Assembly: GCA_965218765.1 (NCBI GenBank)
Contig: CBDCLU010000002.1
Coordinates: 744,001-808,000 of the forward strand
DNA length: 64,000 nt
From: JBBPYC01 sp965218765
Lineage (GTDB): Bacteria > Pseudomonadota > Gammaproteobacteria > Burkholderiales > Burkholderiaceae_C
Reading direction: 5' to 3'
The notes below the pieces were generated by a model. That model saw only the letters and a list, made by a program, of their open reading frames with translations. It ran no database searches and was not told the origin of the DNA. Below are positions 25,725 to 34,655 of this stretch, piece by piece (within the stretch, counting starts at the first letter, position 1; each line of letters begins with the position of its first letter). Made by a program: the position numbers and the translations under genes.

Positions 25725-27032
25725 TCACTTCTTCTCCCCACCCGGAACCTGCCCCTCCACCCCCTTCACATAAAAATTCACCCCACCCAAAAACTTGTCA
25801 TCCGCATTTGTCCCGGCCGCCAGCACTTCCTTGCCCGCGTTGTCCTGAATCGGCCCTTTCCAGATCACGAAGCTGCCGTCGGTCAGGCCTTTCTTGATAT
25901 CGGCGATCTTTTCCTTGGTTTCGGCCGGCACGTCATCGGCGATTGACACCATGTCGATCGCACCTTCCTTCACGCCCCACCAGCTCGATCCCGTTTTCCA
26001 GGTGCCGTCCAGCGCATCCTGCACGGCCTTTTTGTAGTACGGACCCCAGTTGATGACGGCCGAGCCCAGGTGCGCTTTCGGGCCGTAAGCGGTCATGTCG
26101 GAATCCCAGCCGAACGCGCGCTTGCCTTTTTCCTGCGCGGTCTTCAAGACGGCGGGTGAATCGGTGTTCTGAAACAGTACGTCGGCGCCGCCGTTGATGA
26201 GGGACGTGGCGGCTTCGGTTTCCTTCGGCGGGCTGAACCATTCGTTGACCCAGACCACGCGGGTCTTGACGTCGGGGTTCACGCTTTGTGCGCCGAGCGT
26301 GAAGCTGTTGATGTTGCGGATCACTTCGGGAATCGGCACCGAGCCGACCACGCCGAGCGTGTTGCTCTTGGTCATCCTGCCCGCGATCACGCCGGCCATG
26401 TAGGCGCCCTGGTAGGTGCGCGAATCGTAGGTGCGCAGGTTCGGCGCGGTCTTGTAGCCGGTCGCGTGCTCGAACTTCACGTCGGGGTTGTCGGCGGCGA
26501 CTTTGAGCATCGGCTCCATGTAGCCGAACGTGGTGCCGAAGATCAGCTTGTTGCCTTGGGCCGCCATGTCGCGCAGCACGCGCTCGGCATCGGCCGATTC
26601 GGGCACGCTTTCCACATAGCTGGTGACGACCTTGCTGCCGAACTCTTTTTCGACCGCCTTGCGGCCGTTGTCGTGCGCGAAGCTCCAGCCGCCGTCACCC
26701 ACCGGGCCGACGTAGGCAAACGCGATCTTGAGCGGTTCCTGGCTCGTGACCGCGGAAGATTTCGAGGCAGCCGGCGTCGCGGCGGAAGCGGCTGCGCTGG
26801 CGGCAGTGCTCGCAGCGGCAGCGATCGCAGCGGCGGCGTTCGAAGCGGCCGGCGTGGCGGCGGCAGGTCCGGCTCCGGATGCAGGCGTTGCGCTCGGGGC
26901 TGCCGGCGCAGCAGCGGGTGTCGTCGTGGTGGCCACCGGCTCGTCCCGCTTGCCGCAGGCGGCCAACGCCGCTCCCGCGATGGCCACAACGACGCAGGTT
27001 CTGGTGATCGAATGGCGTGTGGGTTGCGTCAT
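25725..27032 (-). CDS. BMP-family (nucleoside-type) ABC substrate-binding lipoprotein
   Basis: A 435-residue lipoprotein from the ATG at 27032, which has GGAG upstream. The lipobox LAAC places the lipidated cysteine at residue 26. An Ala/Pro/Thr-rich linker of about 70 residues follows. The binding domain starts at EPLKIAFAYVGPVGDGGWSFAHDNGRKAVE, the BMP/PnrA signature, and contains KLIFGTTFGYM and GVVGSVPIPEVIRNINSF. The family binds nucleosides or purine-like compounds. It is the last gene of an operon with ATPase and two permeases; an unusually long linker separates the fold from the membrane anchor. Confidence 0.9.
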   Translation of the reverse strand: MTQPTRHSITRTCVVVAIAGAALAACGKRDEPVATTTTPAAAPAAPSATPASGAGPAAATPAASNAAAAIAAAASTAASAAASAATPAASKSSAVTSQEPLKIAFAYVGPVGDGGWSFAHDNGRKAVEKEFGSKVVTSYVESVPESADAERVLRDMAAQGNKLIFGTTFGYMEPMLKVAADNPDVKFEHATGYKTAPNLRTYDSRTYQGAYMAGVIAGRMTKSNTLGVVGSVPIPEVIRNINSFTLGAQSVNPDVKTRVVWVNEWFSPPKETEAATSLINGGADVLFQNTDSPAVLKTAQEKGKRAFGWDSDMTAYGPKAHLGSAVINWGPYYKKAVQDALDGTWKTGSSWWGVKEGAIDMVSIADDVPAETKEKIADIKKGLTDGSFVIWKGPIQDNAGKEVLAAGTNADDKFLGGVNFYVKGVEGQVPGGEKK

Positions 27033-27040
27033 CGCAGCTC

Positions 27041-27346
27041 CTACTTCGACATGGCCGGGGTTTTCGACGCGGCCGGCGCGGCGGAAGCAGCCGCGCTTGC
27101 CGCAGCAGTAGCCGCAGCCACCGCCGCGGCTGCGCCCGACGCGGCCGAGGACGTTGCGGCGGGTCCGGTGCTGAACGCAGGTGTCGAGGTCGTGGTGACC
27201 GGCACCGTCGCTGTCTGCGCAGCTGGTGCGGTGGCAGGCGTCGTGGCTGTCGATGCTTCCTTCTTGCCGCAAGCCGCAAGAGCTGCCGCCGCAATGGCCG
27301 CGATGACAAGTGCTTTCACGATCGATGGGTGGGACGTTTGGTTCAT
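27041..27346 (-). CDS. Small lipoprotein duplicating the binding protein N-terminus
   Basis: A 101-residue lipoprotein with GAGGAAC before the ATG at 27346. Its signal peptide and lipobox (LAAC, cysteine 26) match the next gene residue for residue in layout, and the remainder is the same Ala/Thr/Pro-rich linker ending SAAPAASKTPAMSK against SAATPAASKSSAVTSQ in the neighbour. It then stops, so it lacks the whole BMP domain. It looks like a partial tandem duplication that kept a good start, ribosome site and lipobox. A spacer, accessory lipoprotein or non-functional relic are all possible. Confidence 0.65.
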   Translation of the reverse strand: MNQTSHPSIVKALVIAAIAAAALAACGKKEASTATTPATAPAAQTATVPVTTTSTPAFSTGPAATSSAASGAAAAVAAATAAASAAASAAPAASKTPAMSK

Positions 27347-27402
27347 GGATGATGTTCCTCGGGCTTCGGTTGGTTGGAAAAACAGGATATGCGGGACGCC
27401 GG

Positions 27403-28323
27403 TCAAGCCCCTGGATGAAAAGGCTTGCCCAGCGAAGCCGGCATGTTGGCACGAATCCACGCGGGGCTGCGAGAGATCAGCGCCAGCACCAGGATGGTCG
27501 CCAGATACGGCAGCATCGCCAGCCACTGGCTCGGCACCTGCACGCCGATGCCCTGCAGGTGGAACTGCAGCATCGTGACGCCGCCGAACAGATAGGCGCC
27601 GAGCAACACGCGTGCCGGCCGCCAGGTCGCGAACGTGGTCAGCGCCAGCGCGATCCAGCCGCGCCCGGCCACCATGCCTTCAACCCAGAGCGGCGTGTAG
27701 ACGGTCGAGATGTAGGCGCCGGCCAAGCCGCACAGCGCACCGCCCGCCATCACGGCGGCCAGCCGAATCCGCCGCACCGGATAGCCGAGCGCATGCGCGG
27801 CCACCGGGGATTCGCCGACCGAGCGCAGCACCAGACCGCCACGCGTTCGGTACAGAAACCAGATCAGCCCGAACGCGAGCGCGATCGAAACATAGACCAA
27901 CGGATGCTGGCGGAACAACGCCGGCCCGACGAACGGCAGCTCGCCCAGACCCGGGATGTCATACGCGCGGCCCTGCGGAATGCGCGCCTGCACGTAGCCG
28001 ATGCCGACGAACGCGGAGAATCCGACGCCGAACAGGCTCAGCGCGAGCCCGGTCGCATACTGGTTCGTGCCCAGCCAGATCACGAGCCAGCCGAATACCG
28101 CGGCCATCGACGCGCCGGCTGCCATGCCCGCCAGAAAGCCGATCCACGGGTTGCCGGTCTTCACGACCGCCGCATAACCGGCGACGGCCGCGCACAGCAT
28201 CATCCCTTCGGCGCCCAGGTTCACGATGCCGGCTTTCTCGTTGATCAAAAGGCCCAGCGAGGCGAGCGCGAGCACGGTGCCCGCGTTCAACGTGGCCGCG
28301 ATCAGCAGTGCATAGATGTCCAT
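27403..28323 (-). CDS. ABC transporter permease (BMP/nucleoside type), second subunit
   Basis: A 306-residue membrane protein of the branched-chain/ribose permease superfamily. The start MDIYALLIAATLNAGTVLALASLG and the LLINEKAGIVNLGAEGMML segment are standard for the YufQ-type subunit paired with BMP binding proteins. VRSVGESP-like LRSVGESPVAAHALGY near residue 175 is the cytoplasmic coupling loop. Its start overlaps the stop of the preceding permease (TGATG), so the two are coupled. Confidence 0.9.
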   Translation of the reverse strand: MDIYALLIAATLNAGTVLALASLGLLINEKAGIVNLGAEGMMLCAAVAGYAAVVKTGNPWIGFLAGMAAGASMAAVFGWLVIWLGTNQYATGLALSLFGVGFSAFVGIGYVQARIPQGRAYDIPGLGELPFVGPALFRQHPLVYVSIALAFGLIWFLYRTRGGLVLRSVGESPVAAHALGYPVRRIRLAAVMAGGALCGLAGAYISTVYTPLWVEGMVAGRGWIALALTTFATWRPARVLLGAYLFGGVTMLQFHLQGIGVQVPSQWLAMLPYLATILVLALISRSPAWIRANMPASLGKPFHPGA

Positions 28324-29402
28324 CAGGCTGCCCTCGCCTCACGCGCCGGTGTACTCCAGCGCACGCGATACGCGATCAACGTGTCGCACGCCAGCAGTGT
28401 GAACAGCAGCAGCCCCTGGAACACGCCGGACAGCGATTTGGGCAGGCCCAGACGCGACTGCGCAAGCTCTCCGCCGATGAAGAACATCGACAGCAGCACG
28501 GCGGAGAACACCATGCCCAGCGGATGCAGCCGCCCGACGAACGCGACGATGATCGCGGCGAACCCGTAGCCGACCGGCAGGTACGGCGTGAGCTGCCCGA
28601 TCGGCCCCGCGACTTCGAGCGCACCGGCCAACCCCGCCGCGCCGCCCGACACCAGCAGAGCGGCCCACAACGCGCTGCGCGATGAGAACCCCGCATAGCG
28701 AGCCGCCGCCGGCGCTAGCCCACCGACCTGCTGCGCAAAACCGGCCCGCGTGCGAAACAAAAACACCCACAGCAACGCTGCCCCACTCAGCGCGATCGGC
28801 AGCCCGATCGTCACGCGGGAACCCTGCATGAGCCGCGGAATCTTCGTAATCGCCTCGAACGTCTTGGTCTGCGGAAAGTTGTAGCCGGCCGGATCCTTCC
28901 ACGGCCCGTAGACCAGATAACCGAGCACCTGAACGGCAACGTAGACCAGCATCAGGCTGACCAGAATCTCGTTTGCATGAAAGCGGTCGCGCAGCAGCGC
29001 GGTGACGCCGGCCCAGGCCATGCCACCGGCCACACCGGCCAGCAGCAGCGCCGGCACGATCCAGCCGCCCGTGCCCGGCCTGGCGAGCAGCGCCACGCCG
29101 CCGGCCGCAATCGCACCGATCACATACTGCCCTTCGGCACCGATGTTCCAGACGTTGGAGCGAAAGCAGACCGCGAGGCCGAGCGCGATGATCAGCAGCG
29201 GCGTCGCCTTGACCATCAGCTCGCCCAACGCATAGCTCGACTTGATCGGCTCCCAAAAGAACACGCCGAGGCCCTTGACCGGGTCGACGCCGAGCGCCGC
29301 GAACATCGCCACGCCGATCAACACCGTGATCAGCAGCGCCAGCACCGGCGAGCCGATGCTCCAGGCGCGCGAGGCGGCCGGTCTGGGCTCAAGCCGCAGC
29401 AT
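28323..29402 (-). CDS. ABC transporter permease (BMP/nucleoside type), first subunit
   Basis: A 359-residue YufP-type permease. About eight to ten helices are visible; the FRSNVWNIGAEGQYVIGAIAAGG segment near residue 80 is the family signature. It overlaps the ATPase gene by 14 bases and the second permease by one. The pair forms the transmembrane channel of the BMP-type importer. Confidence 0.9.
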   Translation of the reverse strand: MLRLEPRPAASRAWSIGSPVLALLITVLIGVAMFAALGVDPVKGLGVFFWEPIKSSYALGELMVKATPLLIIALGLAVCFRSNVWNIGAEGQYVIGAIAAGGVALLARPGTGGWIVPALLLAGVAGGMAWAGVTALLRDRFHANEILVSLMLVYVAVQVLGYLVYGPWKDPAGYNFPQTKTFEAITKIPRLMQGSRVTIGLPIALSGAALLWVFLFRTRAGFAQQVGGLAPAAARYAGFSSRSALWAALLVSGGAAGLAGALEVAGPIGQLTPYLPVGYGFAAIIVAFVGRLHPLGMVFSAVLLSMFFIGGELAQSRLGLPKSLSGVFQGLLLFTLLACDTLIAYRVRWSTPAREARAA

Positions 29403-30966
29403 CGATGTGCTCCTTCGGTTGGATTACCGCGCCGGGCCACAGCCCGCTCATCCATTCGCCGACCTGGGCGACGGTCGCATTCTTGCGGTTGATCGATGGC
29501 GACAGCCGGCCTTTTGCGATTACCAGCAGCCGGTCGGACAGCTCGAACAGCTCGTCCAGCTCTTCGCTCACGATCAGCAACGCACAACCGGCATCGCGCA
29601 GCGCGAGCAGTTCGGCGCGAATCTGCGCCGCGGCACCGACGTCGACGCCCCAGGTCGGCTGCGCGACGATCAGCAGTTTCGGTTTGGCGCTGACTTCGCG
29701 CCCGACAATGAATTTCTGCAGGTTGCCGCCGGACAGCGACGCGGCCGGCGCCTGCGGGCCGGCCGCGCGCACGTTGAAGCGCTGGATGATGTCGCGCGCC
29801 TGCGCGCGCAGCCGGCCGGTGCGCAGCCAGCCGAGCGGACCGATTGCTTCGCGCCGCGTGAGCAGCAGGTTCTGCGACAGCGCGAGCGTCGGCACCGCGC
29901 CGCGGCCGAGCCGTTCCTCCGGAACGAAGTGCAGCCCGCACCGGCGCCGCGCATCGGCAGACCAACGGCCAGCCGCCGTGCCGAACAGCCGCACCGCAGC
30001 GGGCGGCGCGCGCCGGTCCTCGCCCGACAACGCCTGCAGCAGCTCGTTCTGCCCGTTGCCGGACACGCCCGCGATGCCGACCACCTCGCCCGCGCGCACC
30101 GTCAGCGCGACGTCGATCAGATCGGTACCGAAGGGATCGGCGCGCTTCAACGCCAACCTGTCCACCTCCAGCACCAGATCGCCCGCCTGGTGCGCATGGT
30201 GCTGCAGCGCGGGCGGCTCGGCGCCGATCATCAGGCGGCTCAAGCTGGCGTTGCTTTCCTCGCGCGGATCGCACACACCCATCACCCGGCCACCGCGCAG
30301 CACGGTGCAGGCGTCGCACAGCGCGCGGATCTCGTGCAACTTGTGGCTGATGTAGAGGATCGAGACACCCTGCTCGCTTAAAGTCCGCAGCACGACGAAG
30401 AGCTTGTCGACCGCCTGCGGCGTCAGCACGGAAGTCGGCTCGTCCAGGATCAGCAGGCGCGGCTCGGTCAGCAACGCGCGGATGATCTCGACGCGCTGCA
30501 TCTCGCCGACGGACAGCGTATGCACGGGCCGCTCGGGATCGACGTCGAGTCCGTAGGCACAGGCTTTTTCCGCGATGCGCTCGGTCACCGACGCGAGGCC
30601 CGGCCGGCGCGAGAGCCCCAACCAGACGTTCTGCGCGACGGTGAGCGTGTCAAACAGATTGAAGTGCTGGAACACCATGCCCACGCCCAGCGCGCGCGCA
30701 TGCTGCGGATCGCGGATGCGCACCGGCTGACCATCGATTGCGATCTCACCCGCGTCCGGCTTGACCGAGCCGTAGATGATCTTCATCAGGGTGGACTTGC
30801 CGGCGCCGTTCTCACCGAGCACCGCATGGATCTGGCCGGGCGCGACAACCATCGACACGTCGTCGTTCGCCAGCACGCCGGGATAGCGCTTGGTGATGCT
30901 CTGCAGCATGAGCCGGGGCGCGGCGGAGGCGGCCTCCGCGCTGGCCTGGGGCGACAGTTCATTCAT
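29389..30966 (-). CDS. ABC transporter ATPase with two nucleotide-binding domains (BMP/nucleoside type)
   Basis: A 525-residue double ATPase. The first domain has LGENGAGKSTLMKIIYG, signature LSVGEMQR and Walker B LLILDEPTSVLT. The second has a degenerate Walker A (GVSGNGQNELLQ), signature LSGGNLQK and IVAQPTWGVDVGA, where Q replaces the usual E-containing DEP motif. That asymmetry is normal in the RbsA/YufO group. It heads the operon and energises uptake of a nucleoside-like compound. Divergent DNA upstream to 31054 holds an AT-rich palindrome. Confidence 0.9.
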   Translation of the reverse strand: MNELSPQASAEAASAAPRLMLQSITKRYPGVLANDDVSMVVAPGQIHAVLGENGAGKSTLMKIIYGSVKPDAGEIAIDGQPVRIRDPQHARALGVGMVFQHFNLFDTLTVAQNVWLGLSRRPGLASVTERIAEKACAYGLDVDPERPVHTLSVGEMQRVEIIRALLTEPRLLILDEPTSVLTPQAVDKLFVVLRTLSEQGVSILYISHKLHEIRALCDACTVLRGGRVMGVCDPREESNASLSRLMIGAEPPALQHHAHQAGDLVLEVDRLALKRADPFGTDLIDVALTVRAGEVVGIAGVSGNGQNELLQALSGEDRRAPPAAVRLFGTAAGRWSADARRRCGLHFVPEERLGRGAVPTLALSQNLLLTRREAIGPLGWLRTGRLRAQARDIIQRFNVRAAGPQAPAASLSGGNLQKFIVGREVSAKPKLLIVAQPTWGVDVGAAAQIRAELLALRDAGCALLIVSEELDELFELSDRLLVIAKGRLSPSINRKNATVAQVGEWMSGLWPGAVIQPKEHIDAAA

Positions 30967-31030
30967 GGTTCACGCCGCCGCAAGTTTTGAGCCAAAAGGG
31001 GTTGATGCGCTAGTGTAATGGTCGTTTACA

Positions 31031-31047
31031 GCTATTCAATAGATAGC
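31031..31047. repeat. Short AT-rich palindrome GCTATTCAATAGATAGC
   Basis: This 17-bp near-palindrome stands out in GC-rich DNA, between the ABC ATPase and the epimerase gene, just past the stop of the latter. A similar CTAT-ATATAG element lies at 33185-33199. I recall such GCTAT...ATAGC elements scattered between genes in Comamonadaceae; their role is unknown to me. Confidence 0.45.
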
Positions 31048-31054
31048 GTCAGCA

Positions 31055-32014
31055 TCAAACCGCCAGCCCTTGCGCCACCGTCGGATGGTGCAGCGCAAGC
31101 CGCAGTTCGCGCTTCATCCGGGTGTTGACCAGGCGGCGCGATTCGCTCATGAAGCTCAGCTGCATCGGCGAGAGTTGCCGGCGTGCCTGTTCCCGGTTCA
31201 GCCGGGGCGCGCGCGGCAGTCCGTAGAGGTCGGCTGCGAGGTCGAAGTAGTCGCCCATCAGCATGCCACTGTCGTCGCTGACGTTCACGATGCGCTGCGG
31301 CCGGCCGCGCCAGAGCGCCGCGATGCAGGCGCGCGCGAGGTCGTCGGCGTGGATGTGGTTGGTGAAGACGTCGACGTCGGCAGCGAGCGCCGGCGTGCCT
31401 CTGAGCAGACGCTCGCGTGGCGTGCCGTTCGGGCGGCCGGCGCCGTAGATGCCGGGAATGCGCAGCACGCTCGTGCGCACACCCGAACTGCGGCCGAATG
31501 CGCGAACCGATCGCTCGGCATCGAACCGGCGCTGCGCACGTGGAGTGGCCGGGTTGGGCACACGAGTCTCCGGCACGAAGTCGCCCCCGCAGTCGCCGTA
31601 AACGCCGCTGGTCGAGCCGTATACGAGCGTGTCCGGCACACGCGCACGCCGCAATGCGCGCAGCAGGTTGCAGGTGCGGGGATCGTCGGCGGCCGCACCC
31701 GCTGCCGGGGGCGCCAGATGCAGCACGCGGGTCGGGATGCCGGCGAGCCGGCGCAACGTATCGGGGCAGTCCAGATCGCCGAGCAGCGGCACCGCGCGCA
31801 AGGTGCGCAACGATGCCAGCCGCTCGGCGCTTGAGGTCAACGCGAATGCGCGCAGCGACGGGGGCAGGCGCTGCAGCACCCGGCAGCCGACGTCGCCGCA
31901 ACCGACGATCAGCAGCCGTTCGCGCCGAAACACGGCAGGCTGCACGCCGATCTCGCGCGGGCCGTGAGGGTGTGGGATTGAGGGCAAAATAAAACGTTCT
32001 GGTCGCGCCGGCAT
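31055..32014 (-). CDS. NAD-dependent epimerase/dehydratase-like (SDR) protein, YeeZ-type
   Basis: An extended SDR. The nucleotide-binding motif LLIVGCGDVGCRVLQRL is near residue 35 and the substrate/catalytic region TLVYGSTSGVYGDCGG near 130. I choose ATG 32014; an ATG at 32062 would add 16 residues and overlap the divergent promoter. Length fits the YeeZ-like subgroup of single-copy housekeeping SDRs whose substrate is not established. It is divergent from the flavin reductase gene with about 50 bases between starts. Confidence 0.75.
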   Translation of the reverse strand: MPARPERFILPSIPHPHGPREIGVQPAVFRRERLLIVGCGDVGCRVLQRLPPSLRAFALTSSAERLASLRTLRAVPLLGDLDCPDTLRRLAGIPTRVLHLAPPAAGAAADDPRTCNLLRALRRARVPDTLVYGSTSGVYGDCGGDFVPETRVPNPATPRAQRRFDAERSVRAFGRSSGVRTSVLRIPGIYGAGRPNGTPRERLLRGTPALAADVDVFTNHIHADDLARACIAALWRGRPQRIVNVSDDSGMLMGDYFDLAADLYGLPRAPRLNREQARRQLSPMQLSFMSESRRLVNTRMKRELRLALHHPTVAQGLAV

Positions 32015-32065
32015 CCGAGCCGCATCGAATCGGACGGCGCCGACCGCCTGGAGGATACCCAACCG

Positions 32066-33133
32066 ATGTCAGCAGTCATGCCAGCGCCCGCCGCAGCCGG
32101 CCCGTTCACCATCACCGTGCAGCCCAGCAGCCGCAGTTTCACGGCAGAAGCCGGGGAGGCGATCCTGGCTGCCGCGATCCGGCACGGCATCGGGCTGCCC
32201 TACGGCTGCAAGGACGGCGCGTGTGGCAGCTGCAAGTGCAGAAAGATCGACGGCACGGTCGCGCTCGGGCCGCACCAGGCCAAGGCCCTGTCGGTGGAGG
32301 AAGAGGATGCGGGGCTGGTGCTGACCTGCTGCGGCGTGGCCGAGTCGGACCTTACGCTGGAATCGCGCCAAGTCACCGACGAAAGCGCGTTTCCGGTCAA
32401 GCGCATGCCGTCGCGCATCGCGGCGCTCGAGAAGGTCGCGCACGATGTGATGGTCATGCGGCTGCAGCTGCCGGCGGCCGAAGCGTTTCGCTATCACGCA
32501 GGCCAGTACGTCGAGTTCATGCTCAAAGACGGCGTGCGGCGCAGCTATTCGATGGCGAATGCGCCGCACAACGGCCCGCAACTCGAACTGCACATCCGGC
32601 ACATGGCCGGCGGCCTATTCACCGAGCACGTGTTCGGCGCGATGAAGGAAAAAGACATCCTGCGCATCGAAGGGCCGTTTGGCAGCTTCTTCCTGCGCGA
32701 CGACTCCGCCAAGCCGATGATCCTGCTCGCGTCGGGCACCGGTTTTGCGCCGATCAAGGCAGTGCTTGAACAGATGCAGGCGAAGCGCATCGAACGGCCC
32801 GCCACGCTGTACTGGGGCGGCCGGCGCCCGCGTGACCTGTATCTGGACGGCTGGGTGCGCGAGCGGCTGGCGGAGATGCCGAACCTGCGCTACGTGCCGG
32901 TGGTCTCCGATGCGCTGCCGCAGGATGACTGGGCCGGCCGCACCGGCTTCGTGCACCGCGCGGTGCTGGAAGATTTTCCCGATCTGTCCGGCCACCAGGT
33001 GTACGCGTGCGGAGCGCCAATCGTGGTCGAGTCCGCGCGCGATCAGTACAGCGAGGAAGCCGGGCTGCCCGCGCACGAATTCTTCGCCGACGCGTTCACG
33101 ACCGAGGCTGACAAGGCGCAGCCGCTGGCCTAG
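32066..33133 (+). CDS. CDP-6-deoxy-L-threo-D-glycero-4-hexulose-3-dehydrase reductase-like 2Fe-2S/FAD oxidoreductase
   Basis: A 355-residue electron-transfer protein. Residues 15-105 are a plant-type ferredoxin domain with C48, C53, C56 and C88 or C89 as 2Fe-2S ligands (CKDGACGSCKC, then LTCC). Residues 110-345 are a ferredoxin reductase module: RSYSMANAP binds FAD, LLASGTGFAPIKAVLE binds NAD(P)H, and YACGAP completes it. The order is that of AscD/RfbI-type reductases, often annotated as CDP-6-deoxy-glucoseen reductase although many in Burkholderiales have no deoxysugar genes nearby. Here too none are present, so the partner is open. Confidence 0.82.
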   Translation: MSAVMPAPAAAGPFTITVQPSSRSFTAEAGEAILAAAIRHGIGLPYGCKDGACGSCKCRKIDGTVALGPHQAKALSVEEEDAGLVLTCCGVAESDLTLESRQVTDESAFPVKRMPSRIAALEKVAHDVMVMRLQLPAAEAFRYHAGQYVEFMLKDGVRRSYSMANAPHNGPQLELHIRHMAGGLFTEHVFGAMKEKDILRIEGPFGSFFLRDDSAKPMILLASGTGFAPIKAVLEQMQAKRIERPATLYWGGRRPRDLYLDGWVRERLAEMPNLRYVPVVSDALPQDDWAGRTGFVHRAVLEDFPDLSGHQVYACGAPIVVESARDQYSEEAGLPAHEFFADAFTTEADKAQPLA

Positions 33134-33272
33134 CGGTTTTTTGGCCCAAGTGCCGGCATGGGTACTACGAAACTGTCCCTGCGGCTATGAAATATATAGT
33201 TCAGGCCGACCGCCGATAGTGGCCGGCCTGTGGAAAAACGACGACTCGAACGCCGTTGCCTGTTATCGAGGA

Positions 33273-33656
33273 TCAATAACGGCGCCCGTTGTTTTTCATG
33301 CGCCGGATCGTTCGGTTCGCGCGGTTTTGCTCCATCCTGATCTTGCGGCGTTCGGCGGCCGTCACAACGCCGTCTGCTCTGGCGCGCCCTTCCAATCGAC
33401 GGACATGGCGTTGCTGCTGGACGAGGCGGCGCGTTTCACGCGGTGTCAGTTGGCCGCTGCGCACGCCCTGGGCGATTCGCCCCTGCTGCCGCTCCGCGCG
33501 CTCTTCGACTCGGTACTGCGCGAGTGTGTAGGACGACGAAGCCGGCTGCGCCACCTCGTCGTGACTGTTGCGCGGAGCTGCCGATGCTGAGCCGAAACCG
33601 AGCATCAAGACGGCGACGCCGAGGTTGCCGAACGCGACCAGAGATAGTTTTTTCAT
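33273..33656 (-). CDS. Small secreted hypothetical protein, paralogue 1
   Basis: A 127-residue protein with a signal peptide ending near ASAAP. The mature part is Arg/Gln-rich and helical: RVEERAERQQGRIAQGVRSG, LTPRETRRLVQQQRHVRRLE, ADGVVTAAERRKIRMEQN. The last segment (DGVVTAAE) resembles an EF-hand-like loop but is too degenerate to call. It is closely related to the next gene on the same strand. I know similar proteins as conserved hypotheticals of beta-proteobacteria without known function. Confidence 0.72.
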   Translation of the reverse strand: MKKLSLVAFGNLGVAVLMLGFGSASAAPRNSHDEVAQPASSSYTLAQYRVEERAERQQGRIAQGVRSGQLTPRETRRLVQQQRHVRRLEGRARADGVVTAAERRKIRMEQNRANRTIRRMKNNGRRY

Positions 33657-33955
33657 CGATTGTTCTCCTTGAAATGCTGATGGTTAAGTGATTGAACGAG
33701 TGATTGCTTTTTTCCACAGAGGAAGCAGCGACGGTCTTTGGTTGCACTGCGCGTCACTCCCGCCTCCTGCAACGCCGCAGCTTGCTTCTAAGAGGACAAC
33801 ACAGGCCCAGAAGTCCCGGCGACCTCCGACGCATCGCCTGAGCGGCTGGGGCTTCGCATCGGACGCGCGGCAATGGACGATGTATCCAAAATCGATCGGG
33901 CGTCCGGTGCGCGGTACGCATGTGGTAGGGCGCCGCGACCGAAAGATGCGCTCAA

Positions 33956-34468
33956 TCAATAACGACTGCCGTCGCTGTTCCTGAAGCGCCGGATCGCCTC
34001 CCCTGCTTCGTCCTGCGCGGTCTGAATTTGCACCACCTCGGCGGGCGTCAGGATGCCGTCTGACCTAGCGCCTCGCTGCAGCCGGCGGATATAGCGTTGC
34101 TGCTGCTGCAGCCGGTGTGCTTCCCGGCGGCTCAGGTCGCCGTTGCGCACGCCGTTGGCGATGCGCTGCTCCTGCCGCACCGCGCGTTCCTCAATCTGTT
34201 GCAGCACAGCGTCGCCCGGCGCGCCCTGACGTGGTGCCTCGTAGCGGCGCGGCCGTGCTTCCTCCAGCGGCAGAGGAGGAGGCGCGAACCGGGACGGAGG
34301 CGCTTCGTAGCGGCGTGGCGGCTCCTGATACTGCGCAACCGTGTAGGAGGACGCGGAAGCCGGCTGCGCCGCGTCGTCGTGCCGCACGGATGCCGAGGCC
34401 GAGCCCAGACCGAGCAGCAAGGTGACGGCGCCGAGGCTGCCGAACGTGATCAGAGAATGGTTTTTCAT
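33956..34468 (-). CDS. Small secreted hypothetical protein, paralogue 2
   Basis: A 170-residue protein from the ATG at 34468 (an earlier ATG at 34513 would spoil the signal peptide). It shares with the neighbour the signal region (GSLGAVTLLLGLGSASAS), the ASSYTVAQY segment, the IANGVRNGDLSRREAHRL core and SDGILTPAEVVQIQ. Between them lies an inserted Pro/Arg-rich stretch with repeated RRYEAP. Tandem duplication followed by insertion is the simplest history. Periplasmic location is expected. Confidence 0.72.
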   Translation of the reverse strand: MKNHSLITFGSLGAVTLLLGLGSASASVRHDDAAQPASASSYTVAQYQEPPRRYEAPPSRFAPPPLPLEEARPRRYEAPRQGAPGDAVLQQIEERAVRQEQRIANGVRNGDLSRREAHRLQQQQRYIRRLQRGARSDGILTPAEVVQIQTAQDEAGEAIRRFRNSDGSRY

Positions 34469-34655
34469 CGGCTTTTTTCTCCAGATAGCGCAAAACGTTG
34501 AGTGATCGATCATTCATAAAAAACAGCCGGCACGGGTTTCGACTGCGCCGCGTACCGCTTTCGCATCTCTGCAACGCCGTAGCCGGGGCCGCAGAGGACA
34601 GCATTCGCACAGAACATCGAAAGTCGCGGTCCATCCGCACGCGCAAAATGGTGCG

